From positions 1 through 64,000 of the forward strand of contig JAFQOR010000023.1 in the NCBI GenBank assembly GCA_017403125.1: DNA of 64,000 nucleotides, given 5' to 3'. The DNA comes from Alistipes sp. (lineage in GTDB: Bacteria > Bacteroidota > Bacteroidia > Bacteroidales > Rikenellaceae). This document shows positions 24,655 through 33,168 of this stretch, in pieces. Numbering within the stretch: the first letter of the stretch is position 1; each line of letters opens with the position of its first letter. The notes under the pieces were generated by a model. It saw nothing but the letters and a program-made list of their open reading frames with translations, did no database searches and had not been told where the DNA came from. The position numbers and the translations under genes are program-made.

Positions 24655-27141
24655 ATGAAAAACAGCGCAACCATCTTAATGCTCATTCTTGTTTTGCTAT
24701 CGGCATGCACCAATGACAACGATAATATTCCACAACCTAATACGGGCGAAATTAACCCCGAAAAGATATTTAAGAGTATCACAGGAGATCTGAATGGATT
24801 TGATGAGTTCGCCTACAACGAAAACTCATGCATATTTTACAAGGCACAAGAGAGTGGCTTACCGGAAACGATGCTGGTGTACGTAAACGATGAAGAGGGC
24901 GAAATTTTCGAATTTGTATATTTCGACGAACAAGGTATCCCCGAGTACTTCAACATCAATGGGGAGAGCGTATATGTTAGCAACGTTAGAGGCGAGCTAT
25001 GTGACCTTCTAATTTTGTGTGATGATGGGACATTTACCACAATACCCGACATTGAAACAGGCATAGATATCAATAGCTATTGGTCAGAGCAACACGCAAC
25101 ACGCACATCCGGCAACTCTAATATTTCAGGGGCGATGAATATGGCTAACCGAATACTTGGAGCCACAAACTTAATGCAGGGTACCCTGGATATGGGATTT
25201 GGAGCATACAGTATGCTTATTGGTTGTAGCATGCTTCTTCCAGGGTGTAATATTGCTATTGGAGCAACACTTGCCATCGGAGGATTGGCTGCATTTACAT
25301 CGGGGGCAATGAAGGTTGCGCGCGCTACTGACCTTCTTGTGAGTGATGGCACACATACCGATGGCTTGTATGAAGCTACAAGCAACGCATTGGGAGCAGC
25401 ATCAACCGTGTGCAATGGCATTGCCGGAGGCGTTGGCAAAGAAGTATTAAATTCTGCGATCAACGAAGGATGCAACCATGTACTTAACACCTATGACAAG
25501 CGTGCGCAAGAGTTGGAACACAAAGAGGCTGCTCACCAAACGCAGTCCATTACACTTACCACATTGGGAGTTGAGACCGATATTATAGATTGCTCTGCCA
25601 CACTACACGGGGCAATATCTTCAACCATGGCAGCCGGAGATAGTGTAGGAATATTCATCTCGGAAGATCCATCTGCCATGCACGTTATAGGCTATGATGA
25701 AACTATCGCTAACAGCGGAGATTTTTCGTTCACATTTGATAATTTGGAGCGTTGCGAAAGCTACTTTTATCGTGCCTACTACTACAATGCACAGCAGCAA
25801 CGCACATTCATTGCCAGACGTGGCGAGTTCTATATTCCCGGGGTTCAGACCGGCGGATATACCGAAACGGTCGATGGGTGCTATGATGTGATTTTGAAGG
25901 CAATGCTGGGGGAGCAAACTCGTAATGCCGATATCGGCATCTGTTATAGTAGTGATGACGAAGAGCCAACCATAGATAGCAATAGCACAGAGTTGCTCTC
26001 GATTACTAATTCCGGGGACTATACATTCGAGCTCTGCCCAGACGAGTTGCCTTGCTACTACCGAGCCTACATGGTTGTTGATGACGATAACATTATCTAT
26101 GGCGACACAAAAACCATTTATGCAGACGACCGAGAAATACTTATAAAGTTCTATCACGACACCGGAGGCGATAATTGGGAGCGTAATGATAACTGGTGCT
26201 CCGAAAAGCCTATTGATGAGTGGTACGGAGTATATGTAGATGACAACGGTAGGGTTTTGGAAATATTGTTGGGTTCTAATAATCTTAAAGGCAAAGGAAC
26301 TTTGTCGGGATGTACTGCGTTGACGTATCTTTATTGTGACAACAACCAGCTAACGTCATTGGATGTGTCGGGATGTACTGCGTTGACGTTTCTTGCTTGT
26401 TACGACAACCAGCTAACGTCATTGGATGTGTCGGGATGTACTGCGTTGGAGTTTCTTGTTTGTTACGATAACCAGTTAACGTCATTGGATGTGTCGGGGT
26501 GTACTGCGTTGGAGAGTCTTGATTGTGTCAACAACCAGCTAACGTCATTGGATGTGTCGGGATATACTGCGTTGTTTGTTCTTTATTGTGAGAACAACCA
26601 GCTAACGTCATTGGATGTGTCGGGATGTACTGCGTTGGAGAGTCTTACTTATATGAACAGCCAGCTAACGTCATTGGATGCATCGGGATGTACTGCGTTG
26701 GAGAGTCTTTATTGTTACGACAACCAGCTAACGTCATTGGATGTGTCGGGATGTACTGCGTTGCGGTGGCTTGATTGTGAGAACAACCAGCTAACGTCAT
26801 TGGATGTGTCGGGGTGTACTGCGTTGGAGTTTCTTGATTGTTTCAACAACCAGCTAACGTCATTGGATGTGTCAGGATGTACTGCGTTGAGGAGATTTGG
26901 TTGCTCGGGCAATCAGCTAACATCATTGGATGTGTCGGGGTGTACTGCGTTGTTTGCTCTTCATTGTGAGAACAACCAGCTAACACAAGAAATTACCGGA
27001 ATATTTGCTGAAATAGAAGATTTTTGGTATGATGTAAGATATGAATACTATAGGGATGCAGATGGTCTCAGACAATATAGAGATCGTGGAAAGGGATGGT
27101 GGTATCCTGGAGAGCCAGGAAAGGGATACCATGGGAAATAA
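24655..27141 (+). CDS. Leucine-rich-repeat surface lipoprotein
   Basis: An 828-residue protein. The signal peptide MKNSATILMLILVLLSAC is followed by CTNDNDN. Residues about 160-270 are rich in Gly/Ala/Met and may be membrane-active or a packing domain. Residues about 290-490 look like two fibronectin/Ig-like beta domains. DTGGDNWERNDNWCSE-type text at about 500-520 is the LRR cap common in Bacteroidota proteins. Residues 553-777 are eleven 21-residue LRR units (NQLTSLDVSGCTAL core). The tail (VRYEYYRDADGL...GYHGK) is Tyr/Gly rich. GC is visibly lower than the neighbours, suggesting acquisition. Likely adhesion or recognition; function not proven. Confidence 0.85.
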   Translation: MKNSATILMLILVLLSACTNDNDNIPQPNTGEINPEKIFKSITGDLNGFDEFAYNENSCIFYKAQESGLPETMLVYVNDEEGEIFEFVYFDEQGIPEYFNINGESVYVSNVRGELCDLLILCDDGTFTTIPDIETGIDINSYWSEQHATRTSGNSNISGAMNMANRILGATNLMQGTLDMGFGAYSMLIGCSMLLPGCNIAIGATLAIGGLAAFTSGAMKVARATDLLVSDGTHTDGLYEATSNALGAASTVCNGIAGGVGKEVLNSAINEGCNHVLNTYDKRAQELEHKEAAHQTQSITLTTLGVETDIIDCSATLHGAISSTMAAGDSVGIFISEDPSAMHVIGYDETIANSGDFSFTFDNLERCESYFYRAYYYNAQQQRTFIARRGEFYIPGVQTGGYTETVDGCYDVILKAMLGEQTRNADIGICYSSDDEEPTIDSNSTELLSITNSGDYTFELCPDELPCYYRAYMVVDDDNIIYGDTKTIYADDREILIKFYHDTGGDNWERNDNWCSEKPIDEWYGVYVDDNGRVLEILLGSNNLKGKGTLSGCTALTYLYCDNNQLTSLDVSGCTALTFLACYDNQLTSLDVSGCTALEFLVCYDNQLTSLDVSGCTALESLDCVNNQLTSLDVSGYTALFVLYCENNQLTSLDVSGCTALESLTYMNSQLTSLDASGCTALESLYCYDNQLTSLDVSGCTALRWLDCENNQLTSLDVSGCTALEFLDCFNNQLTSLDVSGCTALRRFGCSGNQLTSLDVSGCTALFALHCENNQLTQEITGIFAEIEDFWYDVRYEYYRDADGLRQYRDRGKGWWYPGEPGKGYHGK
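26311..26986 (+). repeat. Eleven 63-bp LRR-coding tandem repeats
   Basis: The start word TGTACTGCGTTG recurs from 26311 to 26941, exactly ten periods of 63 bp with no indel (one unit opens TATACT). Bases coding NQLTSLDVSG are almost invariant, and differences cluster in the codons after CTAL. Confidence 0.92.
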
Positions 27142-27160
27142 TACCACAAATCAATAACAA

Positions 27161-27199
27161 ACTGATTGCCCGTCAGAAATTGACGGGCAATCAGTTTTT
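27161..27199 (+). terminator. Terminator after the LRR gene
   Basis: Perfect 15-bp inverted repeat ACTGATTGCCCGTCA / TGACGGGCAATCAGT with a 5-nt loop, then T-run. It may also serve the convergent gene. Confidence 0.9.
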
Positions 27200-27271
27200 A
27201 GGGGGCAACAACCTCTCATTATCACCATTTCTCACCCCCGATAACTCTTTGTTTCCCTTCAACTATCTATT

Positions 27272-28030
27272 TTACGGTTGCATCTGTCGGGCGAGGCGTA
27301 TGGCGGCGGAGAAGGATAGGCGGTGGTCGCCAATCTTCGTGGCGGCGATGATGCCCATAATGTCGATAAAGAGAATCTCATCTGCCCTATCGAGCAACGC
27401 CAACGGTATGGGGCGCACAACGAAGTGCATGCCCGCAGCCTCGACTGCCCTGCGCGCCACTGCATACTCAACGCTATGATGCTCCGACGGCGAATAGACC
27501 GTATCGCCGGCGACAACCAACGTAAGCAGCCACGGACGGCTCATCACATAGCCCGCCTCCGAGACGGGGATGGCACGCTCGCCACCCCGAGCATAGCTAC
27601 GGTGGTCGAGCAGAGCATCGTAGGCGACACTCGCCGAGCTCTCCCACTCATCGAACTGCGTATGACACACCACAGGAGCCACATCCACACGCTTTGCGCG
27701 AAGATAGGCACCCGCACCAAACGTAGGGCGCTCAACAATCAATATATGCTCGCCACGACTATTTAGGCGCATGGCAACAGGCACACTAAACTGCGTGGGG
27801 GCATGAGCCATGTCGAGAAGCTCGGCAACAGCCGCCCTGACCTTATCGGCATCGACAAGAGGCGTAAAACCCAGAAGCTCCGCCGACGCCTCGCAAAGCA
27901 ACGCGAGATGGTGCTCGACGTTATAGGCACGGCCATGCAACGTATGTATGCGTTGCATGACATACGGCAGGTCGGAACGTAGCTCCGAGAGGTCACAGAC
28001 ACGACCATCGACAGAGGTTAAATACTTCAT
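27272..28030 (-). CDS. Aminotransferase class IV-like protein lacking the PLP lysine
   Basis: A 252-residue protein with the general layout of PabC/BCAT-type fold IV enzymes: an early HGRAYNVEHHLALLCEAS segment (Arg/His pattern), ERAIPVSEAGYVMS in the middle and DEILFIDIMGIIAATKIG near the end. The catalytic lysine should lie near residues 130-150, but there is no Lys between residues 113 and 232. It may therefore be a catalytically dead or repurposed member; alternatively my family call is wrong. It is 25 bp downstream of holA, in the murB-tilS-holA strand. Confidence 0.6.
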   Translation of the reverse strand: MKYLTSVDGRVCDLSELRSDLPYVMQRIHTLHGRAYNVEHHLALLCEASAELLGFTPLVDADKVRAAVAELLDMAHAPTQFSVPVAMRLNSRGEHILIVERPTFGAGAYLRAKRVDVAPVVCHTQFDEWESSASVAYDALLDHRSYARGGERAIPVSEAGYVMSRPWLLTLVVAGDTVYSPSEHHSVEYAVARRAVEAAGMHFVVRPIPLALLDRADEILFIDIMGIIAATKIGDHRLSFSAAIRLARQMQP

Positions 28031-28055
28031 TTCGATATATATAGAGGCACAGCGC

Positions 28056-29135
28056 CTACTGCATAAAAATCTTCAACAACAACTCCTTCAACAGCTCGCC
28101 ATTGTCCAAGCCGCCGGCATCAACACCCTTGCTGCGGGCATCATACTCGCGCAACAGACCCAACGCCTTGAAGAGCTGCGGACCGTTCCAGCGACCGATA
28201 TTTGCCTTCAACTCGCGCACCACGAAGGCGTTGTTTGCCCTGATGCACGACATAAGCTCCATATCGTTGGGCATGGCGACACCCTTGCGTCGTGCAAGCC
28301 ACAAGTGGTAGTTCAGCAGGAACATCTGCTGAAAGAGTCCAAAGAGCAGCGTTATGGTGAGCGTCAGAGGGTAGTTCTTGGGGTTGTGGGCGAAGTGGTC
28401 GGCGATGCGCATTGCTCGCGCCATGTCGCGCTTCATGACGGCATCGTTCAGCTCGAACGTATTAAACTCCTTGGAGATGCCGATATACTGCTCGATATGG
28501 TCGTCGGTAATCATGCGCTCGTTCTCGGACATCGACACCGCGAGCTTGTCTATCTCGCTCGCCATGCGCGCGAGGTCCATGCCCACATGCTCCTTCAACA
28601 TGGCAAGAGCCTTGGCATTTGCCCTGTATCCTTTATGCTCGATGTAATCGACGAGCCACCTATCCACCTCGTAGTCGCGCGGACGCACCGCCTCGAATAC
28701 CCTGCCATGCTTGACACAACTCTTGTAGAACGCCGTACGTTTGTCGAGACCGCGCCCCTGCTCCTTATTCTTATAGCAGATGACAAGTATGGTTGTAGCC
28801 TGTGGCGAGGAGGTGTAGTGCACCAGATTTTCGATTTTCGAGAGCTGCTGCGCCTCACGCAGGATGACAACCTCGTAGGAGCCCATCATAGGCATCTGGC
28901 GACAGAGATTGACGATGGCGCCCGCATTGCTATCCAAGCCATAGACCGTGAGCTGATTGAAGGCACGCTCCGCCTCGTTGAGAATCGACGCAGAGAGCTT
29001 GTCGCAGATGGCATCGATGAAGTAGCCCTCGTCGCCCATAAGCAGGTAGATGGGGGCAAAACGTCGCGCCTCGATATCCTGCATCAGGGCGTTGTAGTCG
29101 GCAAGGCAGTCGCTGAATTTTATCGTTTTAGCCAT
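28056..29135 (-). CDS. holA: DNA polymerase III delta subunit
   Basis: Clamp-loader subunit that opens the beta clamp, 359 residues. It has the start FAPIYLLMGDEGYFIDAICDKL (degenerate P-loop region, GDE instead of a Walker A), the QLSKIENLVHYTSSPQATTILV-like segment, and the C-terminal helical domain with LNYHLWLARRKG and GLLREYDARSKG. Typical of HolA. It lies 22 bp after tilS. Confidence 0.9.
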   Translation of the reverse strand: MAKTIKFSDCLADYNALMQDIEARRFAPIYLLMGDEGYFIDAICDKLSASILNEAERAFNQLTVYGLDSNAGAIVNLCRQMPMMGSYEVVILREAQQLSKIENLVHYTSSPQATTILVICYKNKEQGRGLDKRTAFYKSCVKHGRVFEAVRPRDYEVDRWLVDYIEHKGYRANAKALAMLKEHVGMDLARMASEIDKLAVSMSENERMITDDHIEQYIGISKEFNTFELNDAVMKRDMARAMRIADHFAHNPKNYPLTLTITLLFGLFQQMFLLNYHLWLARRKGVAMPNDMELMSCIRANNAFVVRELKANIGRWNGPQLFKALGLLREYDARSKGVDAGGLDNGELLKELLLKIFMQ

Positions 29136-29157
29136 AGCTCATCAAAGGTTATACACG

Positions 29158-30513
29158 TTAGTTTATAGGCTCGCGCACGATGCGCAACACGCGCTCGGTC
29201 TTGGACGTAATGCAGTAACGCTCGTCCAAACGTCGTCCGATGACCCACACAATATCGTCGCCCGAGAGCAGCACAAACTGTCGGCTCTTCTCCGCCATCG
29301 ACACCTTCTTGTTTATAAGGTAGTCGCTCAACTTCTTGCGACCACTCATACCCAACGGCACAAACCAATCACCCTCGCGCCAGCGACGCACATGAAGCGG
29401 GAAACGCAACTTGTCGGCATCGATAAGTGCTACGTTCTCGCCCATGTCGAGGTTGTCGATATAGTCGATATCGAGATAGTCGTAGTAGAGCACCGAGCCT
29501 CCGGCATAGGAGCGCAATGCACCACGCTCGACCACAGTCTCGCACTCGTCGTCCTGCGCAATGGGAGCTATGACCACCTCGCCACGATTCACAACGGCAA
29601 CATACTCGCGCGAATAGAATCTGCGACCCGTAGCCGACGAATCCAACGCCACGCACAGAGCATCGACAACATCGCCCTTGAAACCATACTCCGAACTCAT
29701 AATCTCGTAGATGATGTAGTTGCGAGGCAGCGTAGGTGCTATGCGCTCGACATGAAGCGTGACGATGTCGCCCTCGCGCGAAAGCACATCGCGGCGTATG
29801 ATGTCGAGCGAGGCATCGATAAAGGTCTGCGCCTGACTCAAACGCGCAATATTGCGGCGCATGACTGCCGTAAACTGCGGGTTTATATCGCGCAACATGG
29901 GCACAACACCCAATCGCACCTTGTTGCGAAGATACTTCGTCGAGCGGTTCGACGAATCCTCACGGAAGGGGATATTGTGAGCTATGGCATAGTCGTGAAT
30001 ATCCTTGCGCGTAGCAAACAGCATGGGGCGTACAACTCGTCCATAGCGGTTGGTGATGCCCGTAATGCCACGCAACCCCGTACCACGCAACATGTTGATA
30101 AACAACGTCTCGATAGAGTCGTTCACGTGGTGGGCAATGACAATGGCGGTGTAGCCATGTTCGTCGCACAACGACCTGAACCAATCGTAGCGCAGGCGTC
30201 GTGCCGCCATCTCCATAGACTCGCCCGTGCGCTCCATCTCGCCCTCGGTATCGAAGTGTCGGCAGAAGTACTCCGCACCATAACGCTTCGTCTCACGCTC
30301 GACAAGGCGCTCATCTTCGTCGCTCTCGTCGCCACGCAGCTGGAAGTTGCAGTGGGCAACAGCAAAACGGTAGCCCGCAGCCGCCGTAAGCGACATCATA
30401 ACCATGGAATCAACACCTCCCGACACCGCCAAAAGCAACCTGTCTTCGTGCGTAAAGAGATGGTTTTGGGATATATAACGCTCGAACTCTTCGAGCAACA
30501 GTAGTGTCATCAT
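29158..30513 (-). CDS. tilS: tRNA(Ile)-lysidine synthetase
   Basis: Modifies C34 of tRNA-Ile(CAU) to lysidine so that it reads AUA. The PP-loop SGGVDSMVMM (30-39), AVAHCNFQLRGDESDEDE, the HHVNDSIETLFINMLRGTGLRG motif, and the C-terminal TilS domain (LRFPLHVRRWREGDWFVPLGM, KKLSDYLINKKV) are all present. At 451 residues it is normal. ATG 30513 or 30510 are both possible. It starts 3 bp after murB. Confidence 0.94.
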   Translation of the reverse strand: MMTLLLLEEFERYISQNHLFTHEDRLLLAVSGGVDSMVMMSLTAAAGYRFAVAHCNFQLRGDESDEDERLVERETKRYGAEYFCRHFDTEGEMERTGESMEMAARRLRYDWFRSLCDEHGYTAIVIAHHVNDSIETLFINMLRGTGLRGITGITNRYGRVVRPMLFATRKDIHDYAIAHNIPFREDSSNRSTKYLRNKVRLGVVPMLRDINPQFTAVMRRNIARLSQAQTFIDASLDIIRRDVLSREGDIVTLHVERIAPTLPRNYIIYEIMSSEYGFKGDVVDALCVALDSSATGRRFYSREYVAVVNRGEVVIAPIAQDDECETVVERGALRSYAGGSVLYYDYLDIDYIDNLDMGENVALIDADKLRFPLHVRRWREGDWFVPLGMSGRKKLSDYLINKKVSMAEKSRQFVLLSGDDIVWVIGRRLDERYCITSKTERVLRIVREPIN

Positions 30514-30516
30514 ACG

Positions 30517-31530
30517 TTACAAAATATTGACCTCGGGCACAATTTCCACACCGAACTTGTCGGCAACAGCCCTGCACACCTCGCCGGCAAAGGCGATGAC
30601 ATCGGCACCCGTAGCACCACCATGATTCACAAGCACCAGCGCCTGACGCTCATGAACACCCACAGCACCCGAACGCCTGCCCTTCATGCCTGCACGGTCG
30701 ATAAGCCACCCTGCGGCGAGCTTAACAACGCTATCGTCGCCCGGCACTGCATAGTGCGGCATATCCGGATAGAGTTTTAGAAGTCGCTCGGCAACATCGC
30801 GCTCGACAACAGGATTCTTGAAGAAGCTCCCGGCATTGCCCAAAACCTTGGGGTCGGGGAGTTTGCTTTGGCGAATGGCACAAATAGCATCGCGGATGTT
30901 ACGCAACGTAGCGCCTCCACGCTTCTCGACCTCGCCCACAACATCGCCATAGCCGAGGTTAGGACGCGGCATCTTGTGCAGCTTGAACTCCACGGCAAGA
31001 ATTATGGCGCGACCGCGCAACTCGTGCTTAAAGATGCTCTCGCGATAGGCAAAACCACACTCGGCATTGCAGAGGCGACACAGCTCCAAAGTCTCGGTAT
31101 CGAAGTACTCTACAACCGTAATAACATCCTTTGCCTCTGCGCCATAGGCACCGATATTCTGTACCGGGGCAGCACCCACCGAACTCGGAATAGCCGACAG
31201 ATTCTCCATGCCCCACAACCCTCTTTCGACGCTCCACTCGACCAACGCATCCCACTCGTGAGCAGCCTCAACGCGCAGCTCTACGGACTCTTCGTCCTCG
31301 GAAAGTATGGTCATGCCATCTGCCACGGGGGTGAGGATGACACCCTTGTAGTCGCGCGTGAAGAGCGTGTTGTTACCCGCACCCAGAACATACCACTCTT
31401 CGGGCCTCTGCTCCTCAAAAAACTCGCGCAGGTCTGCCACATTATCGAACTCGACGAGGGTATTAGCCAGTTGCTCAACGCCAAAACTATTGCGCTCGGC
31501 AAGATTTATATCATAATAAATTCGTTTCAT
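30517..31530 (-). CDS. murB: UDP-N-acetylenolpyruvoylglucosamine reductase
   Basis: FAD enzyme making UDP-MurNAc for peptidoglycan. It shows the FAD-binding YVLGAGNNTLF, PSSVGAAPVQNIGAYGAE (about 113-130), YRESIFK with the active Ser region, and the GNAGSFFKNPVV motif. At 337 residues this is the type I/E. coli-like length. It is the first gene of the murB-tilS-holA-aminotransferase string. The -7 box TAACTTTG ends four bases before ATG 31530, so the mRNA is predicted leaderless. Confidence 0.95.
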   Translation of the reverse strand: MKRIYYDINLAERNSFGVEQLANTLVEFDNVADLREFFEEQRPEEWYVLGAGNNTLFTRDYKGVILTPVADGMTILSEDEESVELRVEAAHEWDALVEWSVERGLWGMENLSAIPSSVGAAPVQNIGAYGAEAKDVITVVEYFDTETLELCRLCNAECGFAYRESIFKHELRGRAIILAVEFKLHKMPRPNLGYGDVVGEVEKRGGATLRNIRDAICAIRQSKLPDPKVLGNAGSFFKNPVVERDVAERLLKLYPDMPHYAVPGDDSVVKLAAGWLIDRAGMKGRRSGAVGVHERQALVLVNHGGATGADVIAFAGEVCRAVADKFGVEIVPEVNIL

Positions 31531-31534
31531 AATG

Positions 31535-31542
31535 CAAAGTTA
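31535..31542 (-). promoter_or_regulatory. -7 box four bases before murB
   Basis: TAACTTTG, then catt and ATG (minus strand). The -33 element is not evident. Confidence 0.6.
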
Positions 31543-31554
31543 TGAAATTTTTAC

Positions 31555-31562
31555 TAACTTTG
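31555..31562 (+). promoter_or_regulatory. -7 box for the DUF4301 gene
   Basis: TAACTTTG on the plus strand, 12 bp from the murB box on the other strand. The leader to ATG 31639 is about 70 nt. Confidence 0.5.
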
Positions 31563-31638
31563 AGAGTTATCTTACGACATTATTATTTCGAGGTGTTGTT
31601 TTATATTCGACAATATTAACAATAAATTCATATACAAC

Positions 31639-33072
31639 ATGTTTACGCAACAGGACATTGACCAAATCAAGGCACGCGGATTGAGCGTTGAGATGGTAGA
31701 GAAGCAGATTGAGAACTTCCGCAACGGCTTCCCGGCACTTGCGGTTGTACGTGCCGCATCGGGCGGCGATGGCGTACGTCAGCTTAACGACAAGGAGCAG
31801 GAGCGCGCAATAGAGCTATACAAGGAGAGTATGGCATCGTTGCGCACGATAAAGTTTGTGCCGGCATCGGGCGCCGCAACACGCATGTTCAAGGAGTTGT
31901 TCGAGTATGTGAACGACGATAAGCGCACACCCGGCATCGATAAGCTCATCGTAAACTTGGAGAAGTTTGCCTTCTTTGCCGAGCTTGCCAAATACCTCAA
32001 ACCCCAAATCGACGACAAGGAGGTTGTTCGCAACATCATTGTCACAGGCTTGGAGTATGGCAATAAGCCCAAGGGTGTGGTTACGTTCCACTCCTACAAG
32101 GAGGGTGCCCGCAAGCCTGTCGAGGAGCACCTTGTCGAGGCTGCACTATACGCATCGAATGGCAAGACAGCCAACATTCACTTCACCGTATCGCCCGAAC
32201 ACAAACCCCTGTTCGAAGCGTTGTTAGCAGAGCGCCAACACCACTACGAGGAGAGGTTCAACGTGAAGTACAACGTGTCGTTCTCGGAGCAGAGCCCTGC
32301 GACCGACACCATAGCCGTAAATCCGGACAACACACCCTTCCGCACCGACGATGGCAAGTTGCTCTTCCGCCCCGCAGGTCACGGCGCACTGATAACAAAC
32401 CTCGACAAACTCGATGCCGACATACTCTTCGTGAAGAATATCGACAACGTCACCACCGACGAGCGCAAGGCCGACACCGTGACCTTCAAGATGGTACTCG
32501 CCGGCGAGCTTCTGCGCTTGCAGCAGCGCACGTTCGAGCTTCTGCGCGCCATGGAGCGTGGCGAGGATGTCGATAAGGAGGCGATAGGATTCCTTCGTGA
32601 CGAGTTGTGCTGTCTCATGCCCGACGACGCTTCACACGACCTCATACGCCAGACTCTGGACCGCCCCATCCGCGTATGTGGCATGGTGAAGAACGAGGGC
32701 GAGCCCGGTGGTGGACCATTCTGGGTACGCGACGACCATGGACGCGAACAGTTGCAGATTGCCGAGTCGAGTCAGATTGCCAAGGAGGATATGCACCTGA
32801 TGAAGGAGGCTACGCACTTCAACCCCGTGGACCTCGTATGCGGCGTCATGCGCTACGACGGAACGAAGTATGACCTGACGAGATATACCGACCCCAAGAC
32901 CGGCTTCATATCGTCGAAGTCGGCAGGCGGACGCGAGCTTCGCGCACAGGAGCTTCCGGGATTGTGGAACGGTGCTATGGCCAACTGGAACACACTCTTT
33001 GTGGAGGTGCCCATCACGACATTCTCGCCCGTAAAGGTTGTTCAGGACCTGCTGCGCCCCGAGCACCAATAG
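31639..33072 (+). CDS. DUF4301 family protein
   Basis: A 477-residue cytoplasmic protein of the Bacteroidota DUF4301 family. Conserved text includes KFVPASGAATRMFKELF, TFHSYKEGARKPVEEHL, RPAGHGALITNLDKLDADI, FVKNIDNVT, CGMVKNEGEPGGGPFWV and GLWNGAMANWNTLFVEVP. The GxGxATRMFK and later GH/NID motifs resemble nucleotidyltransferase folds, but no function is established. It is a single gene with its own promoter, ending in a hairpin that overlaps the typA promoter. Confidence 0.85.
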   Translation: MFTQQDIDQIKARGLSVEMVEKQIENFRNGFPALAVVRAASGGDGVRQLNDKEQERAIELYKESMASLRTIKFVPASGAATRMFKELFEYVNDDKRTPGIDKLIVNLEKFAFFAELAKYLKPQIDDKEVVRNIIVTGLEYGNKPKGVVTFHSYKEGARKPVEEHLVEAALYASNGKTANIHFTVSPEHKPLFEALLAERQHHYEERFNVKYNVSFSEQSPATDTIAVNPDNTPFRTDDGKLLFRPAGHGALITNLDKLDADILFVKNIDNVTTDERKADTVTFKMVLAGELLRLQQRTFELLRAMERGEDVDKEAIGFLRDELCCLMPDDASHDLIRQTLDRPIRVCGMVKNEGEPGGGPFWVRDDHGREQLQIAESSQIAKEDMHLMKEATHFNPVDLVCGVMRYDGTKYDLTRYTDPKTGFISSKSAGGRELRAQELPGLWNGAMANWNTLFVEVPITTFSPVKVVQDLLRPEHQ

Positions 33073-33081
33073 TCGATAACG

Positions 33082-33135
33082 GAGAAGAAAAGAGTAAAGT
33101 GATGACGTTCGCTTTGCTCTTTTCCTCTTTTTTTT
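33082..33135 (+). terminator. Terminator after DUF4301 gene, overlapping typA promoter
   Basis: Imperfect stem AAGAGTAAAG / CTTTGCTCTT extended by GAGAAG/TTCCTC, followed by eight T. The typA -33 TTTG at 33113-33116 lies inside the right arm. Confidence 0.75.
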
Positions 33136-33144
33136 CTATCTTTG
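33113..33144 (+). promoter_or_regulatory. Promoter of typA-rpiB
   Basis: TTTG, 20 bp, TATCTTTG; ATG 33169 is 25 bp after the box. Confidence 0.78.
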
Positions 33145-33168
33145 CGCGTCAAAAAAAAGTAATAAGGT

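Noticed and set aside
26311..26986. CRISPR or satellite DNA
   Set aside because: The 63-bp units keep one open frame and encode regular leucine-rich repeats.
27948..29168. 406-codon open frame on the plus strand over holA
   Set aside because: It is antisense to holA, whose motifs and length are clear, and shows no family features; high GC makes long antisense frames common here.
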